A stretch of DNA of 64,000 nt from Pseudomonas fluorescens (GCF_001623525.1 NZ_CP015225.1:5282501-5346500), one strand, 5' to 3'; shown: positions 8,562-20,282, numbered from the stretch's first letter. The notes: generated by a model from the letters alone, not told the origin. Numbers and translations: made by a program.

Positions 8562-9953
8562 TCAAGCGTGTACCAACTCCCCATGCTCCTCGGCATTCAG
8601 CAGCGCCTTGTCAGTCTGCTGCATCACCTGGCTGGTAATCGCCCCGGCGGTGATCGAGCCGCTGACGTTCAACGCCGTACGGCCCATGTCGATCAGCGGT
8701 TCGACGGAAATCAGCAACGCCACTAGCGCGACCGGCAACCCCATGGCCGGCAGCACGATCAGCGCGGCGAACGTCGCGCCGCCACCGACCCCGGCCACAC
8801 CGGCCGAACTCAACGTCACAATCGCCACCAGCGTCGCGATCCACACCGGATCCAGCGGGTTGATGCCCACAGTCGGCGCGACCATCACCGCCAGCATGGC
8901 CGGATAAAGGCCGGCACAACCGTTCTGGCCGATGGTGGCGCCGAACGAGGCGCTGAAGCTGGCAATCGTCCGTGGAATGCCGAGGCGGCTGGTCTGGGCT
9001 TCAATGCTCAACGGGATGGTGGCCGCGCTTGAGCGGCTGGTGAAGGCGAAGGTCAGCACCGGCCAGATCTTGCGGAAAAAGCGCAACGGGTTGATCCCGG
9101 CAGCAGACACCAGCAGGCCATGGACCACGAACATCAGGCCCAGCCCCAGGTACGACACCACGACAAAACTGCCGAGCTTGATGATGTCCTGCAGGTTGGA
9201 ACCGGCCACCACCTTGGTCATCAGCGCCAGCACACCGTACGGCGTCAGCTTCATTACCAGGCGCACCAGGCGCGTCACCCAGCTTTGCAGGGTGTCGATG
9301 GCGTTGATCACTTTCTGGCCTTTCTCCACGTCGTCCTTGAGCAACTGCAGCGCCGCGACCCCGAGGAACGCGGCGAAGATCACCACGCTGATGATCGAGG
9401 TCGGCTTGGCCCGGGCCAGGTCGGCAAAGGGGTTTTGCGGAATGAACGAAAGCAGCAATTGCGGGACATTCAGGTCGGCGACCTTGCCGGCGTAGTCGCT
9501 CTGGATCACTTGCAGGCGCGCCAGTTCCTGGGGGCCGGCCACCAGGCCTTCGGCGGTCAGGCCGAACAGGTTGGTCAGGCCAATACCGATCAGCGCGGCG
9601 ATGGCGGTGGTCAGCAGCAGCGTGCCGATGGTCAGGAAGCTGATCTTGCCCAGGGACGAGGCGTTATGCAGGCGGGCCACGGCGCTGAGGATCGAGGCGA
9701 AGACCAGCGGGATAACGATCATTTGCAGCAACTGCACGTAGCCGTTGCCCACCAGGTCGAACCAGCCGATCGAGGCCTTGAGCACCGGGTTGCCGGCGCC
9801 ATAAATCGTGTGCAGGGCGAGACCGAACGCCACGCCCAGTACCAGTGCCAGCAGCACTTTCCTGGCCAGGCTCCCGGTGCGGTGACGGGTTTGTGCCAGG
9901 CCGAACAGCAAGGCGAGGAACACCAGCAGATTGAGGGTCAGCGGCAGATTCAT
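8562..9953 (-). CDS. tcyP: L-cystine/dicarboxylate:cation symporter (TcyP/YdjN-like)
   Basis: A 463-residue inner-membrane transporter of the dicarboxylate/amino acid:cation symporter family. It has hydrophobic segments throughout, the segment [20 protein letters not shown] after the second helix, and the hairpin-loop serine region [20 protein letters not shown] typical of TcyP-type cystine importers (SSAATIP). The cystine assignment rests on overall resemblance to TcyP, and glutamate or a C4 acid remain possible. The start is the ATG at 9953, with GGAG about ten bases upstream. An adjoining in-frame TTG is less likely. It is divergent from pchP. Confidence 0.75.
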   Translation of the reverse strand: MNLPLTLNLLVFLALLFGLAQTRHRTGSLARKVLLALVLGVAFGLALHTIYGAGNPVLKASIGWFDLVGNGYVQLLQMIVIPLVFASILSAVARLHNASSLGKISFLTIGTLLLTTAIAALIGIGLTNLFGLTAEGLVAGPQELARLQVIQSDYAGKVADLNVPQLLLSFIPQNPFADLARAKPTSIISVVIFAAFLGVAALQLLKDDVEKGQKVINAIDTLQSWVTRLVRLVMKLTPYGVLALMTKVVAGSNLQDIIKLGSFVVVSYLGLGLMFVVHGLLVSAAGINPLRFFRKIWPVLTFAFTSRSSAATIPLSIEAQTSRLGIPRTIASFSASFGATIGQNGCAGLYPAMLAVMVAPTVGINPLDPVWIATLVAIVTLSSAGVAGVGGGATFAALIVLPAMGLPVALVALLISVEPLIDMGRTALNVSGSITAGAITSQVMQQTDKALLNAEEHGELVHA

Positions 9954-10195
9954 CAAAAAGACTCCGACAAGACGTGCCAGTCGCCCGAAGCCGCGACTGT
10001 GAGCCGGGAAGCCTAACAGCCTGATAACTAATGAATTAATACTAAAAACGCATGTAGATTGTCGTTTATGGAATAAGGCAGCGACGTTTACGGATATGTC
10101 GCTGGCGCAATCAAGACGCAGGCGGTCGCGGGTAGGCGAGGGCTATCACAAGCATTTGTTAGCGTCGAGTTCTTTTGAACCCGGGAGAAATGCCG

Positions 10196-11251
10196 ATGAA
10201 ACTCGCACCTCGTTTTCTCGCTGTCGCCTTGAGCCTTGGTCTCGCCGGCCAGGCATTGGCCACCGATCTCAAACACTGGCCGGCGGAACAAGCCAAGGCT
10301 CTGGAGACGATGATCGCGGCCAACGCCAACAAGGGTAACTACGCGGTGTTCGACATGGACAACACCAGTTACCGCTACGATCTGGAAGAGTCGTTGCTGC
10401 CGTTCATGGAGAACAAGGGCCTCATCACCCGGGAAACCCTGGACCCATCCTTGAAGCTGATGCCGTTCAAGGACACCGCCGATCACAAGGAAAGCCTGTT
10501 CAGCTATTACTACCGCCTGTGCGAAGTGGATGACATGGTCTGCTACCCATGGGTGGCCCAGGTGTTCTCCGGCTTCACCCTCAAGGAACTCAAGGGCTAT
10601 GTCGACGAGCTGATGGCGTCCGGTAAACCGGTGCCGACCACCTATTACGATGGCGACAAGGTGGTCCAGTACAACGTCAACCCGCCGAAAGTCTTCACCG
10701 GCCAGGCCGAGCTGTACAACAAGCTGATGGAAAACGGCATCGAGGTCTATGTCATGACCGCCGCTTCCGAAGAGTTGGTGCGCATGGTCGCCTCCGATCC
10801 GAAGTACGGCTACAACCTCAAGCCGCAGAACGTCATCGGCGTGACCACGCTGCTCAAGGACCGCAAGACTGGCGAGCTGACCACCGCGCGCAAGCAGATC
10901 ACCGCCGGCAAATATGACGAGAAGGCCAACCTCGGCCTGGAGTACACGCCTTACCTGTGGACCCCGGCGACCTGGATGGCCGGCAAGCACGCGGCGATCC
11001 TGACGTACATCGACGAATGGAAAAAACCGGTGCTGGTCGCTGGCGACACGCCGAGCAGTGACGGCTACATGTTGTTCCACGATGTGGACGTAGCCAAGGG
11101 CGGCATCCACCTGTGGGTCAACCGCAAGGACAAATACATGACCCAGATTAACGGCATGATGGCCAAGCACGCTGCCGCCCAGGCCAAGGAAGGACTGCCG
11201 GTGACAGCGGACAAGAACTGGGTGATCGTCAAGCCGGAAGATATCCAGTAA
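10196..11251 (+). CDS. pchP: Phosphorylcholine phosphatase (HAD superfamily), periplasmic
   Basis: PchP hydrolyses phosphorylcholine to choline and phosphate in the periplasm, feeding choline catabolism. The protein is 351 residues with a signal peptide (MKLAPRFLAVALSLGLAGQA, cleavage likely after ALA). HAD motif I is DMDNT (residues 53-57), which would become D31 and D33 in the mature form. The nucleophile aspartate, a motif II threonine in VMTAAS and motif III/IV near VLVAGDTPSSDGYM are visible. GGGAG precedes the ATG. An upstream in-frame start at 10175 would displace the signal peptide. It ends at a REPIN and a shared terminator facing ilvD. Confidence 0.85.
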   Translation: MKLAPRFLAVALSLGLAGQALATDLKHWPAEQAKALETMIAANANKGNYAVFDMDNTSYRYDLEESLLPFMENKGLITRETLDPSLKLMPFKDTADHKESLFSYYYRLCEVDDMVCYPWVAQVFSGFTLKELKGYVDELMASGKPVPTTYYDGDKVVQYNVNPPKVFTGQAELYNKLMENGIEVYVMTAASEELVRMVASDPKYGYNLKPQNVIGVTTLLKDRKTGELTTARKQITAGKYDEKANLGLEYTPYLWTPATWMAGKHAAILTYIDEWKKPVLVAGDTPSSDGYMLFHDVDVAKGGIHLWVNRKDKYMTQINGMMAKHAAAQAKEGLPVTADKNWVIVKPEDIQ

Positions 11252-11280
11252 CACGGCATCAAAGAGGCAAGGTATTGCCT

Positions 11281-11413
11281 TTGTGGCGAGGGAGCTTGCT
11301 CCCGCTGGGCTGCGTAGCAGCCCCAAAACCTCCAAATGCGGAGCATCAGACACACCGCACCTGCCGGTTTACGACTGCTTCGCAGCCGAGCGGGAGCAAG
11401 CTCCCTCGCCACG
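11281..11413. repeat. REPIN, family B
   Basis: Inverted GGGAGCTTGCTCCCGC palindromes with the GGGCTGCG inner extension, in the convergent pchP-ilvD junction. Confidence 0.9.
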
Positions 11414-11449
11414 GGGAATCATGTGGTTCCAGAGTCCGAACAGGCGCCC

Positions 11450-11482
11450 AAAAAAATGCCCCGCACTTGGCGGGGCATTTTT
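11450..11482 (-). terminator. Rho-independent terminator of ilvD (possibly bidirectional)
   Basis: A nine-base-pair stem ATGCCCCGC/GCGGGGCAT with a five-base loop is flanked by A-runs on one side and T-runs on the other, so it can act on transcripts from both ilvD and pchP. Confidence 0.85.
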
Positions 11483-11499
11483 ATTGCGACGAACGACGC

Positions 11500-13341
11500 T
11501 TACAGGCCGTCGAGCATCGCCTTGTTACGCACCGCGCCCTTGTCGGCGCTGGTGGCGAGCAGGGCGTAGGCCTTGAGGGCCGTGGTGACTTTGCGTGGAC
11601 GCACTTCCACCGGTTTCCAGCCTTTGTTGTCCTGTTCGACGCGACGCCCGGCCAGCTCTTCGTCGCTGATCAACAGGTTGATCGAGCGGTTCGGAATGTC
11701 GATCAGGACCTTGTCGCCGTCCCGCACCAGACCGATGGCGCCGCCTGCCGCAGCCTCCGGCGAAGCGTGGCCGATGGACAGGCCCGAGGTGCCGCCGGAG
11801 AACCGGCCATCGGTCAGCAAGGCGCAGGCTTTGCCCAGGCCCTTGGACTTCAGGTAGGAGGTTGGGTAGAGCATTTCCTGCATGCCCGGGCCGCCTTTCG
11901 GACCTTCGTAGCGAATGATCACGATGTCGCCGGCCTTCACTTCGTCAGCGAGGATGCCCCGTACGGCGCTGTCCTGGCTTTCGAAAATCTTCGCGTTGCC
12001 TTCGAACACATGGATCGACTCGTCGACACCGGCGGTTTTCACCACGCAGCCATCCAGGGCGATGTTGCCGTAGAGCACGGCCAGGCCGCCTTCCTTGGAA
12101 TACGCGTGCTCGACGCTGCGGATGCAGCCGTTTTCACGGTCGTCGTCCAGGGTTTCCCAACGGGTCGACTGGCTGAACGCGGTTTGCGTCGGAATGCCCG
12201 CCGGGCCGGCCTTGAAGAAGTGGTGAACGGCCTCGTCGGTGGTCTGGGTGATGTCCCACTTGGCGATGGCTTCGGCCATGGTCTTGCTGTGCACGGTTGG
12301 CAGGTCGGTGTGCAGCAGGCCGCCACGGGCCAGGGAGCCGAGGATGCTGAAGATCCCGCCGGCGCGGTGCACGTCTTCCATGTGGTACTTCTGGATGTTC
12401 GGCGCGACCTTGCACAGTTGCGGCACGTGACGGGACAGGCGGTCGATGTCGCGCAGGTCGAAATCGATCTCGGCTTCCTGGGCCGCGGCCAGCAAGTGCA
12501 GGATGGTGTTGGTGGAACCGCCCATGGCGATGTCCAGGGTCATGGCGTTTTCGAACGCCTTGAAGTTGGCGATGTTACGCGGCAACACCGACTCGTCGTT
12601 TTCGCCATAGTAGCGCTTGCACAGCTCGACGATGGTCCGGCCGGCCTGCAGGAACAGCTGTTCGCGGTCGCTGTGGGTGGCCAGGGTGGAGCCGTTACCT
12701 GGCAAGGCCAGGCCCAAGGCTTCGGTGAGGCAGTTCATCGAGTTGGCGGTGAACATGCCGGAGCACGAGCCGCAGGTCGGGCAGGCGCTGCGCTCGTACT
12801 CGGCAACCTTCTCGTCGGAGGCGCTGGAGTCGGCGGCGATCACCATGGCGTCGACCAAGTCGAGGCCGTGGCTGGCGAGCTTGGTCTTGCCGGCTTCCAT
12901 CGGGCCGCCGGAGACGAAGATTACCGGGATGTTCAGGCGCAGGGCGGCCATGAGCATGCCCGGGGTGATCTTGTCGCAGTTGGAAATGCACACGATGGCG
13001 TCGGCGCAGTGGGCATTGACCATGTACTCGACGGAGTCGGCGATGATCTCGCGGCTGGGCAGCGAATAGAGCATGCCGTCATGGCCCATGGCGATGCCAT
13101 CGTCCACGGCGATGGTGTTGAATTCCTTGGCAACGCCGCCCACGCGTTCGATTTCCCGGGCGACCAACTGACCCAGGTCCTTGAGATGCACGTGACCCGG
13201 TACGAACTGGGTGAAGGAGTTGGCAATGGCGATGATCGGCTTCTTGAAGTCGTCATCCTTCATCCCCGTGGCGCGCCACAAGGCACGGGCGCCGGCCATG
13301 TTGCGGCCATGGGTGGATGTTTTCGAGCGGTAATCAGGCAT
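11500..13341 (-). CDS. ilvD: Dihydroxy-acid dehydratase
   Basis: IlvD dehydrates 2,3-dihydroxy-isovalerate and -methylvalerate in valine, leucine and isoleucine synthesis, using an iron-sulfur cluster and magnesium. At 613 residues it has the usual length. The signatures [12 protein letters not shown] (cluster Cys) and [19 protein letters not shown] are present, along with [14 protein letters not shown] and SPEAAAGG near the C-terminus. GGAG precedes the ATG. The gene is separated by about 260 bases from the MFS transporter gene upstream and ends at the terminator at 11450. Confidence 0.97.
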   Translation of the reverse strand: MPDYRSKTSTHGRNMAGARALWRATGMKDDDFKKPIIAIANSFTQFVPGHVHLKDLGQLVAREIERVGGVAKEFNTIAVDDGIAMGHDGMLYSLPSREIIADSVEYMVNAHCADAIVCISNCDKITPGMLMAALRLNIPVIFVSGGPMEAGKTKLASHGLDLVDAMVIAADSSASDEKVAEYERSACPTCGSCSGMFTANSMNCLTEALGLALPGNGSTLATHSDREQLFLQAGRTIVELCKRYYGENDESVLPRNIANFKAFENAMTLDIAMGGSTNTILHLLAAAQEAEIDFDLRDIDRLSRHVPQLCKVAPNIQKYHMEDVHRAGGIFSILGSLARGGLLHTDLPTVHSKTMAEAIAKWDITQTTDEAVHHFFKAGPAGIPTQTAFSQSTRWETLDDDRENGCIRSVEHAYSKEGGLAVLYGNIALDGCVVKTAGVDESIHVFEGNAKIFESQDSAVRGILADEVKAGDIVIIRYEGPKGGPGMQEMLYPTSYLKSKGLGKACALLTDGRFSGGTSGLSIGHASPEAAAGGAIGLVRDGDKVLIDIPNRSINLLISDEELAGRRVEQDNKGWKPVEVRPRKVTTALKAYALLATSADKGAVRNKAMLDGL

Positions 13342-13599
13342 GGAGCACTCCGGGCGGCTAATCAGATATCAAAGGGGAAGTGAGCTTCTGTTGACGTTCT
13401 GGAACACCGGGGATTGGCCGAGTGTCCGGAAGTGGCCGATGACTTTGCAGGATCGCTGCGCGCCTCAGCATGAGCTCATAAACCCGCCGGGGATGAATGG
13501 CGATGAATGTCGCGATTCTACACCGCTGGCGCCAGGATGAAATGACGCAAAGCGCTGATCGGGCGCCAATGTCGCGCTTGGGATGACGACTGGCAGCGC
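13342..13599. other. Intergenic leader of ilvD, nothing recognised
   Basis: About 260 bases between the MFS gene and ilvD, both on the minus strand. It must contain the ilvD promoter. No leader-peptide attenuator, riboswitch or hairpin could be made out. Confidence 0.4.
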
Positions 13600-14805
13600 T
13601 CAGCCTGCCAACAGCGCCCTGTGACGGTGCCGGGCCAGGCTATTGAGCCCCAGCCCCAGGGCGCTGAGCAGCATCAGGCACAGGGCCAGCGTCATCTGCC
13701 TGTCCAGCGGGGTGAGGCTGATCGCAGCACTGGTCAGGCCGCCGACGATGAAGATCAGCACGCTACCGGCCGAGGCGGACGTACCGGCTTGCTCCGGGAA
13801 TCTGTTCATTGCCAGGGTATGGGCCGCCGCCCGGGCAATGGTCGTTCCGGCGGTGCACACGATCATGGGCAGCAGCAGGGTGGTGATCGACAAGCCCAAT
13901 TGGCTGGAGAGCCCAAGCATCAGGATCCCCGCCGCCAGGATCAGGCCAAGGCCTGTGATGATTTGCGTCTGGGGGGCGATTCGATTGCTCAGCACGGTCG
14001 CCACCGCTCCGCCGCCGATATAAGCCAGTCCGTAGCCCAGCAGTGCCCACGAAAAGGCCTCGGGCGAGAGTTGTAACTGATCGATGAGCAGCAGCGGCGA
14101 AATGACGATAAACGAAAAGTGGCAGGAAAAGGCCAGTGCCGATGTCAACCAATAGGTCATGAAGCTGAAGTCGCCACAGACGTTTCGATAAGACGCAATG
14201 AAGTCCAGGCGCTGGCGTGGGCGACCCGCGGGGGTAGGTTTGAGTAACAGGCTGGCGCCCGCAAACACGCCGACCGCCAGGGCCGCGAACACCAGGAAGC
14301 TGCCGCGCCAGCCCATCCAGCTTTGCAGCCCGGTGCCGGCCAGGGGCGAAACGGAAATGAAAATGCCGCCGCAGGTGACCAGGAATATACGCAGTCGCTG
14401 CTGCTCCCCGCCTGTGAACAAGTCCTGTATCAACGCCTGGGACAGCACGAAACAACCGCAGCCCAAGGCCTGGACGACGCGGAAAAACAGAAAGGACCAG
14501 TAGCCATCGGTGAGTACGCAACCTGTTGCCCCGACCGCTGAAACGCTGATCCCGATCAACAGCAGGTTCTTTCGTCCCATGACGTCGGAGAGTGGGCCAA
14601 CCAGCAGTTGCGAAAGGGCGATGCCCACCGCGAACAGGCTGACAGACAGGGCAATGTCCGACGATGGACGTTCGAACTGCTCGGACAGGGCGGGGAACGA
14701 AGGCAGCACGACGTCGATTGGAAAGACCCCGAGCAGTGTCAGGGTCAGCAATAGGCCGACGGTGGCGGGTTTGCGGGTGGCCAGGTGGTTTTGCGGATCA
14801 GTCAT
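13600..14805 (-). CDS. MFS multidrug-type transporter (Bcr/CflA family)
   Basis: A 401-residue protein with about twelve hydrophobic segments. The family features are LLTLTLLGVFPIDVVLPSFP in helix 1, the loop motif GPLSDVMGRKN between helices 2 and 3, and RVVQALGCGCFVLSQALIQD in helix 4-5, matching Bcr/CflA drug efflux pumps that exchange protons for amphipathic compounds. The substrate is unknown. It stands alone on the minus strand with no regulator gene alongside. The ATG is placed at the natural start of the N-terminal polar stretch. Confidence 0.8.
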   Translation of the reverse strand: MTDPQNHLATRKPATVGLLLTLTLLGVFPIDVVLPSFPALSEQFERPSSDIALSVSLFAVGIALSQLLVGPLSDVMGRKNLLLIGISVSAVGATGCVLTDGYWSFLFFRVVQALGCGCFVLSQALIQDLFTGGEQQRLRIFLVTCGGIFISVSPLAGTGLQSWMGWRGSFLVFAALAVGVFAGASLLLKPTPAGRPRQRLDFIASYRNVCGDFSFMTYWLTSALAFSCHFSFIVISPLLLIDQLQLSPEAFSWALLGYGLAYIGGGAVATVLSNRIAPQTQIITGLGLILAAGILMLGLSSQLGLSITTLLLPMIVCTAGTTIARAAAHTLAMNRFPEQAGTSASAGSVLIFIVGGLTSAAISLTPLDRQMTLALCLMLLSALGLGLNSLARHRHRALLAG

Positions 14806-14969
14806 CGAACAGTTCCAGGACGTACCTGAGGGTCGCTTTCAATCCTAATGCGTCATGCCAGCCAGGCGAGGGGGAGATTGAGTAGGAAGGTTCTGGTAAT
14901 GACGTGGGGGGACTCCTACAGACGTTTGCTACTTATTGACTTTTGCGCCAGGGACTTATTCAGGCACGC

Positions 14970-14993
14970 AAAAAAAACGCAGCCAAGGCTGCG
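14970..14993 (-). terminator. Rho-independent terminator of rlmI
   Basis: On the minus strand a perfect seven-base-pair stem CGCAGCC/GGCTGCG with a two-base loop is followed by eight Ts. Confidence 0.85.
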
Positions 14994-15051
14994 ATCAGAA
15001 TGCAATTGGAGTGCGCGGGGCACAGCGCTACGGCACTGGCCCCGCCTGGCC

Positions 15052-16248
15052 TCAGCTGTTGGGCAACAGCCGGCAGGTGATGCTCTTGATGTAGCGGGTT
15101 TCGGCAATGGCCGGGTGTACCGGATGGTCCGGCCCCTGGCCGCCGCGTTCGAGCAGTTGAATGTTGCGGTCCAGGTGACGAGCGCTGGTCAGCAGGATGT
15201 TTTGCAGGTCGTCTTCGGGCAGGTGCATCGAGCACGATGCGCTGACCAGGATGCCGTCCTTGCTGAGCAGGCGCATGGCTTGTTCGTTGAGGCGGCGATA
15301 GGCGCCCTCACCGTTTTTCAGGTCTTTCTTGCGCTTGATGAAAGCGGGTGGGTCGGCCACGATCACGTCGAAGCGTTCTTCGCTGGCCTTGAGCTCCTTC
15401 AGGGCTTCGAACACGTCGCCTTCGATGCAGGTCAGCTTCTCGGCAAAGCCGTTCAGCGCGGCGTTGCGCTCGACACCGTCGAGGGCAAAGGCCGAAGCAT
15501 CGACGCAGAACACTTCACTGGCGCCGAACGCTGCAGCTTGCACGCCCCAGCCGCCGATGTAGCTGAACAGGTCCAGGACGCGCTTGCCCTTGGCGTACGG
15601 GGCCAGGCGTGCGCGGTTCATGCGGTGGTCGTAGAACCAGCCGGTTTTCTGGCCTTCCATGACCGGCGCTTCGAACTTCACGCCGTTCTCTTCCAGGGCG
15701 ACCCACTCCGGCACCAGGCCGAACACGGTCTCGACGTAGCGGTTCAGGCCTTCGGCGTCACGGGCCGCGGAGTCGTTCTTGAACAGGATGCCGCTGGGCT
15801 TGAGCACCTGGGTCAGGGCGGCGATCACGTCGTCCTTGTGAGCTTCCATGGTGGCAGAGGCGATCTGCACCACCAGGATGTCGCCGAAACGGTCGACCAC
15901 CAGGCCTGGCAACAGGTCGGAATCACCGTAGACCAGGCGATAGAACGGCTTGTCGAACAGCCGCTCGCGCAGGGACAACGCCACGTTGAGGCGGTGCACC
16001 AGCAGGGATTTGTCCAGCGGCAGCTTCACGTCGCGGGACAACAGCCGGGCGCAGATCAGGTTGTTGGGGCTCATCGCAACGATGCCCAGCGGCTTGCCGC
16101 CGGCGGCTTCGAGGATGGCCTGGTCACCGGCCTTGAAGCCGTGCAGCGGGGTGGCGGCTACATCGATTTCGTTGCTGTAGACCCACAGGTGGCCGGCGCG
16201 CAGGCGACGGTCGGCGTTGGCTTTGAGGCGCAGGCTAGGCAGGGACAT
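15052..16248 (-). CDS. rlmI: 23S rRNA m5C methyltransferase RlmI-like
   Basis: A 398-residue SAM-dependent methyltransferase that modifies C1962 of 23S rRNA. An N-terminal PUA domain begins SLRLKANADRRLRAGHLWVYSNEID. The Rossmann domain shows VLDLFSYIGGWGVQAAAFGA (SAM motif I) and the catalytic-type motif IVADPPAFIKRKKD, with VSASCSMHLPED containing the C-terminal cysteine. The start at 16248 has GGAGCGACGTC just upstream. A longer frame from 16344 adds unrelated sequence. A strong terminator follows the stop. Confidence 0.9.
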   Translation of the reverse strand: MSLPSLRLKANADRRLRAGHLWVYSNEIDVAATPLHGFKAGDQAILEAAGGKPLGIVAMSPNNLICARLLSRDVKLPLDKSLLVHRLNVALSLRERLFDKPFYRLVYGDSDLLPGLVVDRFGDILVVQIASATMEAHKDDVIAALTQVLKPSGILFKNDSAARDAEGLNRYVETVFGLVPEWVALEENGVKFEAPVMEGQKTGWFYDHRMNRARLAPYAKGKRVLDLFSYIGGWGVQAAAFGASEVFCVDASAFALDGVERNAALNGFAEKLTCIEGDVFEALKELKASEERFDVIVADPPAFIKRKKDLKNGEGAYRRLNEQAMRLLSKDGILVSASCSMHLPEDDLQNILLTSARHLDRNIQLLERGGQGPDHPVHPAIAETRYIKSITCRLLPNS

Positions 16249-16359
16249 GACGTCGCTCCGGAAAAAAGAGCGGGAGTATACCGTGTTGCAACCGTGGCGG
16301 GGCTGGTGGTGGACATGTGGTGAGGAAGCGGGCTCCCTCACCACGGTATCGGGCAGGTT

Positions 16360-16899
16360 TCAGGCGGACAACGCGCTGATCAACTCGCGGTTGAACGCCG
16401 GAATGTCATCGGGCTGACGGCTGCTGATCAATGTGCCGTCCTTGACCACTTCCTTATCGACCCAGTTCGCGCCGGCGTTGACCAGGTCATCCTTGAGGGT
16501 CTTGTAGCTGGTCATGGTCTTGCCCTTGACCAGCCCGCTCGACACCAGCAACCAGCCGCCATGGCAAATCACCGCAATGGGCTTGCCCGCCGCCTCGAAG
16601 CCCTTGACCAGTTTCTGGGCATCGGTGTCGATGCGGATGGTGTCGGAGTTCTGCACGCCACCGGGCAGCACCACGGCGTCGTACTGTTCGACATTGGCCG
16701 CCTTGAAGGTCAGGTCGATCCGAAAGTCGTCGGCCGGCTGGTCATGGTTCCAGCCTTTGACCTGGCCTTCGCGGGCCGAAACGATGTCAACTTTGACGCC
16801 GGCCTGTTCCAGCGCCTGTTGGGGGCCGGTCAGTTCGGCCTGTTCAAAGCCGTCGGTCACGAGGATGGCGACACGTTTGTTGTTCAGGGAGCCAGGCAT
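16360..16899 (-). CDS. DJ-1/PfpI family protein (type 1 glutamine amidotransferase-like)
   Basis: A 179-residue protein of the PfpI/YhbO class, with the nucleophile elbow VICHGGW containing the reactive cysteine and its partner His, the strand AILVTDGFEQAELTGP at the start and VLPGGVQNSD preceding the active site. Homologs act as deglycases or stress chaperones. GAGGAG is six bases upstream of the ATG at 16899, so longer starts are not needed. It is divergent from the HDOD gene. Confidence 0.85.
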   Translation of the reverse strand: MPGSLNNKRVAILVTDGFEQAELTGPQQALEQAGVKVDIVSAREGQVKGWNHDQPADDFRIDLTFKAANVEQYDAVVLPGGVQNSDTIRIDTDAQKLVKGFEAAGKPIAVICHGGWLLVSSGLVKGKTMTSYKTLKDDLVNAGANWVDKEVVKDGTLISSRQPDDIPAFNRELISALSA

Positions 16900-17078
16900 G
16901 AAAAATCTCCTCAAGCTGAGTGGCTGGGTTGCCGACTCAAGCCTTATGCAGGCTTGGCTGTCGGCCCTGTAAGGTCCGAAGCCAATGCCTGAAGGAAAGT
17001 TCCGCCGATCTACCCGGCGGTGTATCGGATCCATCTTTAAGGGTTAGAATCCCCCGCCTGACACCGGAGTGTGTACTC

Positions 17079-17948
17079 ATGTCCAAAGAGCTTTCCGCCG
17101 AACAGATCCAACAGTCCTTGCAAGGCATCAGCGTGCCGCCCCAGCCGCAGATCATGGTGGATCTGCAGATGGAGCAGTACATGCCCGACCCGGACCTGGA
17201 GACCATCGCCAAGCTGATCTCCCACGATCCTGGTCTTTCCGGGGCCTTGCTCAAGATCGTCAACTCGCCGTATTACGGCCTGCGCAACAAGATCACCTCG
17301 ATCCAGCGCGCGGTGAATCTGTTGGGCAGTCGTTCGATCATCAACCTGATCAATGCGCAGTCGATCAAGGGCGAGCTGCACGACGACGCCATCGTGACCC
17401 TGAACCGCTTCTGGGATACCGCCCAGGATGTGGCGATGACTTGCCTGACCCTGGCCAAGCGCGTCGGCCTGGAGAGCGGTGACGAAGCCTATGCGCTGGG
17501 GTTGTTCCACGATTGCGGGGTGCCGTTGATGCTCAAGCAGTTCCCCAACTACATGGGCGTGCTGGAAGAGGCCTACGCCAATGCCAACGCCGAGTGCCGG
17601 GTAGTGGACACCGAGAATCGCGAGTTCAACACTAACCATGCGGTGGTCGGTTACTACACTTCCAAATCCTGGCGCCTGCCGGATCACGTCAGCCAGGCCA
17701 TCGCCAACCACCACAATGCCCTGGCGATTTTCAGCGACGAGTCTTCACGCAATAACAGCCAGTTGAAGAATCTGCTGGCGATCCTGAAGATGTCCGAGAA
17801 CATCTGTGCGTCCCACCGGGTGCTCGGCAATCAGGCCGAAGACCACGAGTGGGATTGCGTCGGGAGCCTTGTGCTCGATTACATCGGGTTGTCGGAATAC
17901 GACTTCCAGACCCAGAAACAGGAAATTCGCGACCTCGCCACTCGTTGA
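17079..17948 (+). CDS. HDOD domain-containing protein
   Basis: A 289-residue protein made almost wholly of a HDOD domain, the non-catalytic relative of HD phosphohydrolases found in signalling proteins. Typical segments are ISHDPGLSGALLKIVNSPYY (residues about 46-65), SIQRAVNLLGSRSI and ALGLFHDCGVPLML. The pair FHDCG at the usual HD position keeps HD, but the remaining metal ligands are not convincing. There is no output domain, so it probably acts as a regulatory adaptor. GGAG is about ten bases upstream of the ATG. The gene is followed by mutM at 30 bases, so they are likely cotranscribed. Confidence 0.85.
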   Translation: MSKELSAEQIQQSLQGISVPPQPQIMVDLQMEQYMPDPDLETIAKLISHDPGLSGALLKIVNSPYYGLRNKITSIQRAVNLLGSRSIINLINAQSIKGELHDDAIVTLNRFWDTAQDVAMTCLTLAKRVGLESGDEAYALGLFHDCGVPLMLKQFPNYMGVLEEAYANANAECRVVDTENREFNTNHAVVGYYTSKSWRLPDHVSQAIANHHNALAIFSDESSRNNSQLKNLLAILKMSENICASHRVLGNQAEDHEWDCVGSLVLDYIGLSEYDFQTQKQEIRDLATR

Positions 17949-17978
17949 GTGCGGGGCTTCGCCTGACTCGAGAGCCTC

Positions 17979-18791
17979 ATGCCAGAACTGCCGGAAGTCG
18001 AAACCACCCGTCGCGGAATCGCGCCCCATCTTGAAGGCCAGCGGGTCAGCCGTGTGGTGGTCCGCGACCGCCGCCTGCGCTGGCCGATCCCGGAAGATCT
18101 CGACGTGCGGCTTTCGGGCCAGCGCATCGTGCAGGTGGAGCGGCGGGCCAAGTACCTGTTGATCAATGCCGAGGTGGGCACGTTGATCAGCCACCTGGGC
18201 ATGTCCGGCAACCTGCGCTTGGTGGAAGTCGGCATGCCGGCCGCCAAGCACGAGCACGTGGACATCGAGTTGGAATCCGGCCTGGCCTTGCGCTACACCG
18301 ACCCTCGCCGCTTTGGCGCGATGCTCTGGAGCCTTGACCCGTTCAATCACGAGTTGTTGATTCGCCTTGGTCCCGAGCCGTTGACCGACCTGTTCGATGG
18401 CGAACGGTTGTTCCAGCTCTCGCGGGGGCGGTCCATGGCGGTCAAGCCGTTCATCATGGACAACGCGGTGGTGGTGGGGGTGGGCAATATCTACGCGACC
18501 GAGGCCCTGTTCGCCGCCGGCATCGACCCGCGCCGGGCCGCCGGAGGCATTTCCCGGGCGCGTTACCTGAAGCTGGCGATCGAGATCAAGCGCATCCTCG
18601 CCCATGCCATCGAGCGCGGTGGCACCACGCTGCGGGACTTTATCGGCGGGGATGGCCAACCCGGCTATTTCCAGCAGGAACTGTTCGTCTACGGACGGGG
18701 CGGGGAGCTGTGCAAAGTCTGCGGCACGGGGCTGCGGGAAATCCGCCTGGGCCAGCGCGCCAGCGTCTGGTGTCCACGCTGTCAGAGCTGA
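17979..18791 (+). CDS. mutM: Formamidopyrimidine-DNA glycosylase
   Basis: MutM (Fpg) removes 8-oxoguanine and formamidopyrimidines from DNA and nicks the abasic site. It is 270 residues long, as usual. The N-terminal Pro2 nucleophile and Glu3 are in MPELPEVET. The conserved Lys is in the [10 protein letters not shown] segment, the helix-two-turn-helix is around [18 protein letters not shown], and the C-terminal zinc finger has four cysteines in [11 protein letters not shown] and CPRC. It follows the HDOD gene closely. Confidence 0.97.
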   Translation: MPELPEVETTRRGIAPHLEGQRVSRVVVRDRRLRWPIPEDLDVRLSGQRIVQVERRAKYLLINAEVGTLISHLGMSGNLRLVEVGMPAAKHEHVDIELESGLALRYTDPRRFGAMLWSLDPFNHELLIRLGPEPLTDLFDGERLFQLSRGRSMAVKPFIMDNAVVVGVGNIYATEALFAAGIDPRRAAGGISRARYLKLAIEIKRILAHAIERGGTTLRDFIGGDGQPGYFQQELFVYGRGGELCKVCGTGLREIRLGQRASVWCPRCQS

Positions 18792-18843
18792 TTTGTCCTA
18801 CGGTCTATAGTCAGTAGTACTGATTTAGCCGAAGGATCGCCCG

Positions 18844-19164
18844 ATGAGACTGCTTCGACCTGTCGTTCTAGCGCTGCTGCTGAGTGTCGGTTTGCCTGCC
18901 CTGGCAAGCGATGGCAGCGGCGACCCGCGCTACACCATCCAGAACCCGCCGGCCTTCGCCATGCTCGGCGACCTGCTGATTGCTCGTCCGCTGCTGCTCG
19001 CCGCCACGGTGATTGGCGCCGGGGCATTCGTAGTGTCGTTGCCCTTTACCGCGCTGGGCGGCGGGGTCGGGGATGCGGGGAAGGCGTTGGTGGTGGACCC
19101 GGCGAAGGCCACGTTTGTGCGGTGCCTGGGGTGTATCGGGGAGGGGTTTGAGCGGCAGGAGTGA
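18844..19164 (+). CDS. Small exported or membrane protein of unknown function
   Basis: A 106-residue protein with a signal peptide ([21 protein letters not shown]), a mature start [12 protein letters not shown], one further hydrophobic segment ([19 protein letters not shown]) and a C-terminal CLGC pair. Homologs are often labelled multidrug transporter without evidence. With one or two membrane spans that label is not supported. AGGA sits ten bases before the ATG. A family A REPIN lies downstream. Confidence 0.7.
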   Translation: MRLLRPVVLALLLSVGLPALASDGSGDPRYTIQNPPAFAMLGDLLIARPLLLAATVIGAGAFVVSLPFTALGGGVGDAGKALVVDPAKATFVRCLGCIGEGFERQE

Positions 19165-19200
19165 GGCAGGCAGTTGAATCTTGGGTGTTGCTGCTGGCTT

Positions 19201-19294
19201 CATCGCGAGCAAGCTCGCTCCCACAGGGGCTTTGCTTCAGGCACAAGTGGTGTAAACACAGCAGATCCCTGTGGGAGCGAGCTTGCTCGCGATA
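19201..19294. repeat. REPIN, family A
   Basis: Inverted CGCGAGCAAGCTCGCTCCC and GGGAGCGAGCTTGCTCGCG copies about 40 bases apart in a convergent junction. Confidence 0.9.
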
Positions 19295-19326
19295 GGGCCC
19301 GCACAGACCCTACAGAATAATCTGGC

Positions 19327-20282
<956 letters not shown>

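Noticed and set aside
11275-13383. A 702-codon plus-strand frame over ilvD.
   Set aside because: It is antisense to the full ilvD gene, whose motifs are unmistakable.
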